In this document: positions 44,805-47,187 of the stretch, in pieces
Position numbering within the stretch: position 1 is the first letter of the stretch
How the letters are laid out: every line of letters begins with the position of its first letter
From: an uncultured Bacteroidia bacterium
GTDB taxonomy: Bacteria > Bacteroidota > Bacteroidia > Bacteroidales > F082
Direction: 5' to 3'
Assembly: GCA_902783365.1 (NCBI GenBank)
Contig: CACZQL010000003.1
Span: forward strand, 1-47,187
Length of the DNA stretch: 47,187 nt
Notes under the pieces: generated by a model
What the model was told of the DNA's origin: nothing
What the model saw: the letters and a program-made list of their open reading frames with translations, nothing else
Databases searched by the model: none
Position numbers and translations under genes: made by a program

Positions 44805-46379
44805 ATGACATTCATCGAAGAAATCAACCGACGCAGGACTTTTGCCATTGTCAGCCACCCCGATGCGGGTAAGACCACTTTGACCGAGAAACTGTTGCTT
44901 TACGGTGGCGCCATTCAGGTGGCTGGTGCCGTGAAGTCCAACAAAATCAAAAAGACCGCCACCTCCGACTGGATGGAAATTGAACGGCAACGCGGCATCT
45001 CGGTGGCCACTTCCGTGATGGGGTTCGACTATCAAGGGGTCAAGATTAACATCCTTGACACCCCAGGCCACAAGGACTTCGCCGAGGACACCTTCCGCAC
45101 CCTGACCGCCGTCGATAGCGTCATCGTGGTGATTGACGCCGCCAAGGGCGTCGAGTCGCAGACCGAGAAGCTGGTGGAGGTGTGCCGGATGCGCAACACC
45201 CCCATCATCGTTTTCATCAACAAGATGGACCGTCCCGGCAAGGATGCCTTTGAACTGCTGGACGAGATTGAGCAGAAACTGGGGCTGACCCTCACCCCGT
45301 TGAGCTGGCCCATCAACATGGGTCCCAAGTTCAAGGGCGTCTATAGCATCTACGACAAAAGCCTTTACCTGTTCGACTCCGATAAGCAGCACATCACCCA
45401 GGGCATCGCGTTCGACGACCTCAACAACCCAGCGTTGGACAAGATGATTGGCGACGACGCCGAGACTTTACGCAACGAGACAGAACTGGTGCAGGGCGTT
45501 TACAACGACTTCACCCGCGAGGCCTACCTCAAAGGGGAGCTCTGCCCAGTGTTTTTCGGCTCCGCCTTGAACAACTTCGGCGTGAAGGAGCTCCTCGACT
45601 GCTTCATCCAAATCGCCCCGACGCCCATTGGGCGCGACACCGAGGAACGTCACATCGAGCCCACCGAGGAGAAGTTCACGGGCTTCGTGTTCAAAATCCA
45701 CGCCAACATGGACCCCAATCACCGCGACCGCATCGCCTTCGTGAGGGTGGTCTCGGGACGTTTCGAGCGCAACAAGAACTATTTCCACGTGCGCCAGCGC
45801 CGTGAGCTGAAGTTTGCCAACCCCACCGCCTTCATGGCCCAAAAGAAATCGGTGCTTGACGAGGCCTATCCCGGCGACATCGTGGGCTTGTACGATGCCG
45901 GCAATTTCAAAATTGGCGACACCTTGACCGAAGGAGAGATTTTGAACTATAAGGGCATCCCCAGCTTCTCGCCCGAGCAGTTCCGCTATGTGGAAAACGC
46001 GGATCCCATGAAGTCGAAGCAGCTTGCCAAAGGTCTGGAACAGCTCACCGACGAAGGCGTCGCGCAGCTTTTCACTGGCAAGATGACCGGACGTAGGATC
46101 ATCGGCACCGTCGGCGAACTCCAATTCGAGGTCATCCAGTACCGGCTGCTGCATGAATACAACGCCTCCTGCCGATACGAACCCATCTCGCTCTACAAAA
46201 CCGCTTGGATCACCAGCGACAACGAGGAGCAACTGAAAGACTTCAAGACCCGTAAGGCCTTGAACCTCGCTGAGGACAAGGAGGGGAGGGACGTGTTCCT
46301 GGCAGAATCGCCCTACGCTTTGCAGATGGCCATGGAAAAATATCCCGACATCGAATTTCATTTTACTTCGGAATTTTGA
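44805..46379 (+). CDS. prfC: Peptide chain release factor 3 (GTPase)
   Basis: RF3 is a translational GTPase that recycles RF1 and RF2 after termination. The 524-residue protein has the G1 motif SHPDAGKT at 17-24, switch [10 protein letters not shown], the NKMD specificity motif, then the domain-II and C-terminal RF3 blocks ([11 protein letters not shown]-like [36 protein letters not shown]). The length matches E. coli RF3. It follows the tRNA-Asp terminator; mscL comes next with its own promoter. Confidence 0.97.
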   Translation: MTFIEEINRRRTFAIVSHPDAGKTTLTEKLLLYGGAIQVAGAVKSNKIKKTATSDWMEIERQRGISVATSVMGFDYQGVKINILDTPGHKDFAEDTFRTLTAVDSVIVVIDAAKGVESQTEKLVEVCRMRNTPIIVFINKMDRPGKDAFELLDEIEQKLGLTLTPLSWPINMGPKFKGVYSIYDKSLYLFDSDKQHITQGIAFDDLNNPALDKMIGDDAETLRNETELVQGVYNDFTREAYLKGELCPVFFGSALNNFGVKELLDCFIQIAPTPIGRDTEERHIEPTEEKFTGFVFKIHANMDPNHRDRIAFVRVVSGRFERNKNYFHVRQRRELKFANPTAFMAQKKSVLDEAYPGDIVGLYDAGNFKIGDTLTEGEILNYKGIPSFSPEQFRYVENADPMKSKQLAKGLEQLTDEGVAQLFTGKMTGRRIIGTVGELQFEVIQYRLLHEYNASCRYEPISLYKTAWITSDNEEQLKDFKTRKALNLAEDKEGRDVFLAESPYALQMAMEKYPDIEFHFTSEF

Positions 46380-46407
46380 TTTTGTACCGAATTATTTATT
46401 AAGTTTG
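46374..46407 (+). promoter_or_regulatory. Promoter of mscL
   Basis: TAAGTTTG at 46400-46407 matches TAnnTTTG. TTG at 46376-46378, inside the prfC end, is 21 bases upstream. Confidence 0.55.
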
Positions 46408-46455
46408 CAGGTTCATTAATAAATAAAGGTATTACAACTTTAAAATTTACAAATT

Positions 46456-46872
46456 ATGGGATTTTTCAAAGAATTCAAGGAATTCGCCATTAAGGGCAAC
46501 GTCATGGACATGGCCATTGGCGTGGTCATCGGCGGCGCTTTTGGCAAAATCGTCAGTTCATTGGTGTCTGACATCATCATGCCTCTCATCAGCGCGGCAA
46601 CGGGTGGTCTCACCTTCACCGACTGGAAATGGGTCATCCGCGAGGCGGTGATGGACGGGGAGACCGTGGTCAAACCGGAGTTGGCCATGACTTGGGGTAA
46701 TTTCATCCAGGTCATCTTCGACTTCATCATCATTGCCTTCTGCATCTTCCTTGTCGTGAAAGGCATGAACCAGCTGAAGAAGAAAGAAGAAGAGGCTCCT
46801 GCCGCTCCTGCTGAACCTTCTGCCGACATCAAATTGCTCACTGAGATCAGAGATTTGCTCAAGAAGAACTGA
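46456..46872 (+). CDS. mscL: Large-conductance mechanosensitive channel MscL
   Basis: MscL opens under membrane tension to release solutes during osmotic downshock. The 138-residue protein begins GFFKEFKEFAIKGNVMDMAIGVVIGGAFGKIVSSLVSD, the amphipathic N-helix and first membrane helix of the family. The periplasmic loop follows, then the second helix VIFDFIIIAFCIFLVVKGMN and a cytoplasmic coiled helix (KLLTEIRDLLKKN). The size is typical. A strong terminator lies after it. Confidence 0.97.
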   Translation: MGFFKEFKEFAIKGNVMDMAIGVVIGGAFGKIVSSLVSDIIMPLISAATGGLTFTDWKWVIREAVMDGETVVKPELAMTWGNFIQVIFDFIIIAFCIFLVVKGMNQLKKKEEEAPAAPAEPSADIKLLTEIRDLLKKN

Positions 46873-46899
46873 GAAAAAACGCCTTTTTGAGGCTTATCG

Positions 46900-46945
46900 A
46901 CCCGTAGGAATGGCTTTCTAGCCGTTTCTACGGGTTTTGTTTTTA
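46900..46945 (+). terminator. Terminator after mscL
   Basis: Stem ACCCGTAG (46900-46907) with CTACGGGT (46928-46935), 20-base loop, then a T-rich run. It separates mscL from the downstream stable-RNA promoter. Confidence 0.85.
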
Positions 46946-46981
46946 AATGTAATCAGTTGATAATCAACGGAAGAAAAAATT

Positions 46982-47035
46982 TTTGAAAAAAAAGTAAAAA
47001 AAAGCTTGCGGGTAAGAAAAAAAGCTGTAATTTTG
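46982..47035 (+). promoter_or_regulatory. Strong promoter, probably of an rRNA operon
   Basis: -33 TTG at 47006-47008, 19-base spacer, TAATTTTG at 47028-47035. The 28-bp upstream block is exactly that of the tRNA-Asp promoter. The Bacteroidota consensus is matched at both sites. Confidence 0.8.
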
Positions 47036-47187
47036 CAGCCGTTTTCGACCAGTAAAAATGAAGGTTTGAAGGGAGTGTCGGAGACAAGTTCTTTGAAAGC
47101 TTGAGGCCAGCATAAAATAGTCCGAGGCGGAAGGTCGCGAGGCCGGTACGTCTCGAAGAGTAAGGAAACAAGAACATAGCGGAGCCC
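47036..47187 (+). other. Probable 5' leader of an rRNA operon
   Basis: No protein gene fits here. A boxA-like GTTCTTTGAAA lies at 47088-47098, as seen upstream of 16S genes in Bacteroidota. The 16S sequence itself begins after the window, so this is inference. Confidence 0.5.

Noticed and set aside
47041-47187. Start of the 16S rRNA gene
   Set aside because: The conserved 16S 5' sequence was not seen; only a leader with a boxA-like motif is present.

Overview
The window looks like a chromosomal stretch from a member of the Bacteroidota, most likely the order Bacteroidales, with moderately high GC. Evidence: many genes are preceded by the Bacteroidota -7 promoter element TAnnTTTG rather than by Shine-Dalgarno sites; there is a type IX secretion (T9SS) style adhesin with a C-terminal sorting domain; the cell makes lipid A/Kdo (lpxB, kdsC); and the gene neighbourhoods (guaB-ppi-surA-moxR, rsfS-ftsH-LUD, surE-lpxB) fit that order. 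No insertion sequence, prophage, CRISPR array or plasmid gene was seen, so this is mainly housekeeping sequence.

Layout. 1-4.1 kb: a POT-family peptide transporter, a clear terminator, then queF-queC-queD-queE, the preQ0/preQ1 branch of queuosine synthesis. 4.2-8.6 kb: a multi-module FN3/cleaved-adhesin protein on the minus strand that keeps its T9SS tail but lacks a start and a signal peptide. 8.7-12.5 kb (minus): an RsmI-like methyltransferase with dnaA, then a YigZ/IMPACT protein with an EamA transporter. 12.5-20.7 kb (plus): prmC, RNase P RNA, a 999-residue TPR protein, an outer-membrane beta-barrel candidate and gyrB. 20.8-28.3 kb: a thioester alpha-2-macroglobulin lipoprotein and its usual partner PBP1C. 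28.3-35.1 kb: guaB, then three exported folding-factor genes ending in surA, then moxR. 35.2-38.9 kb (minus): a small HTH regulator with a long structured leader, a LUD-domain protein, ftsH and rsfS. 39.0-44.5 kb (plus): kdsC, maf, surE, a small membrane protein, lpxB and a short comEC. 44.6-47.2 kb: tRNA-Asp, prfC, mscL and what appears to be the promoter and leader of an rRNA operon whose 16S gene starts beyond the window.

The most unusual structure is not a gene. Eight short arrays of 7-bp tandem repeats, with different unit sequences, sit at gene boundaries; a ninth array has an 8-bp unit. In two cases the stop codon lies inside the array. Two arrays lie inside the coding frame of the truncated T9SS adhesin, one of them just before its sorting signal, where gain or loss of one unit would shift the frame. 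Other points of interest are a 120-bp palindrome between queD and queE made from one repeated 9-bp motif, a structured leader with mutually exclusive helices before the HTH gene, and a 28-bp block shared exactly by the tRNA-Asp and presumed rRNA promoters.

Cell-envelope quality control is a common theme: A2M+PBP1C, SurA-type chaperones, FtsH, LpxB/KdsC, MscL and the TPR/beta-barrel pair. The rest is core information processing (dnaA, gyrB, prmC, prfC, rnpB, rsfS, tRNA-Asp).
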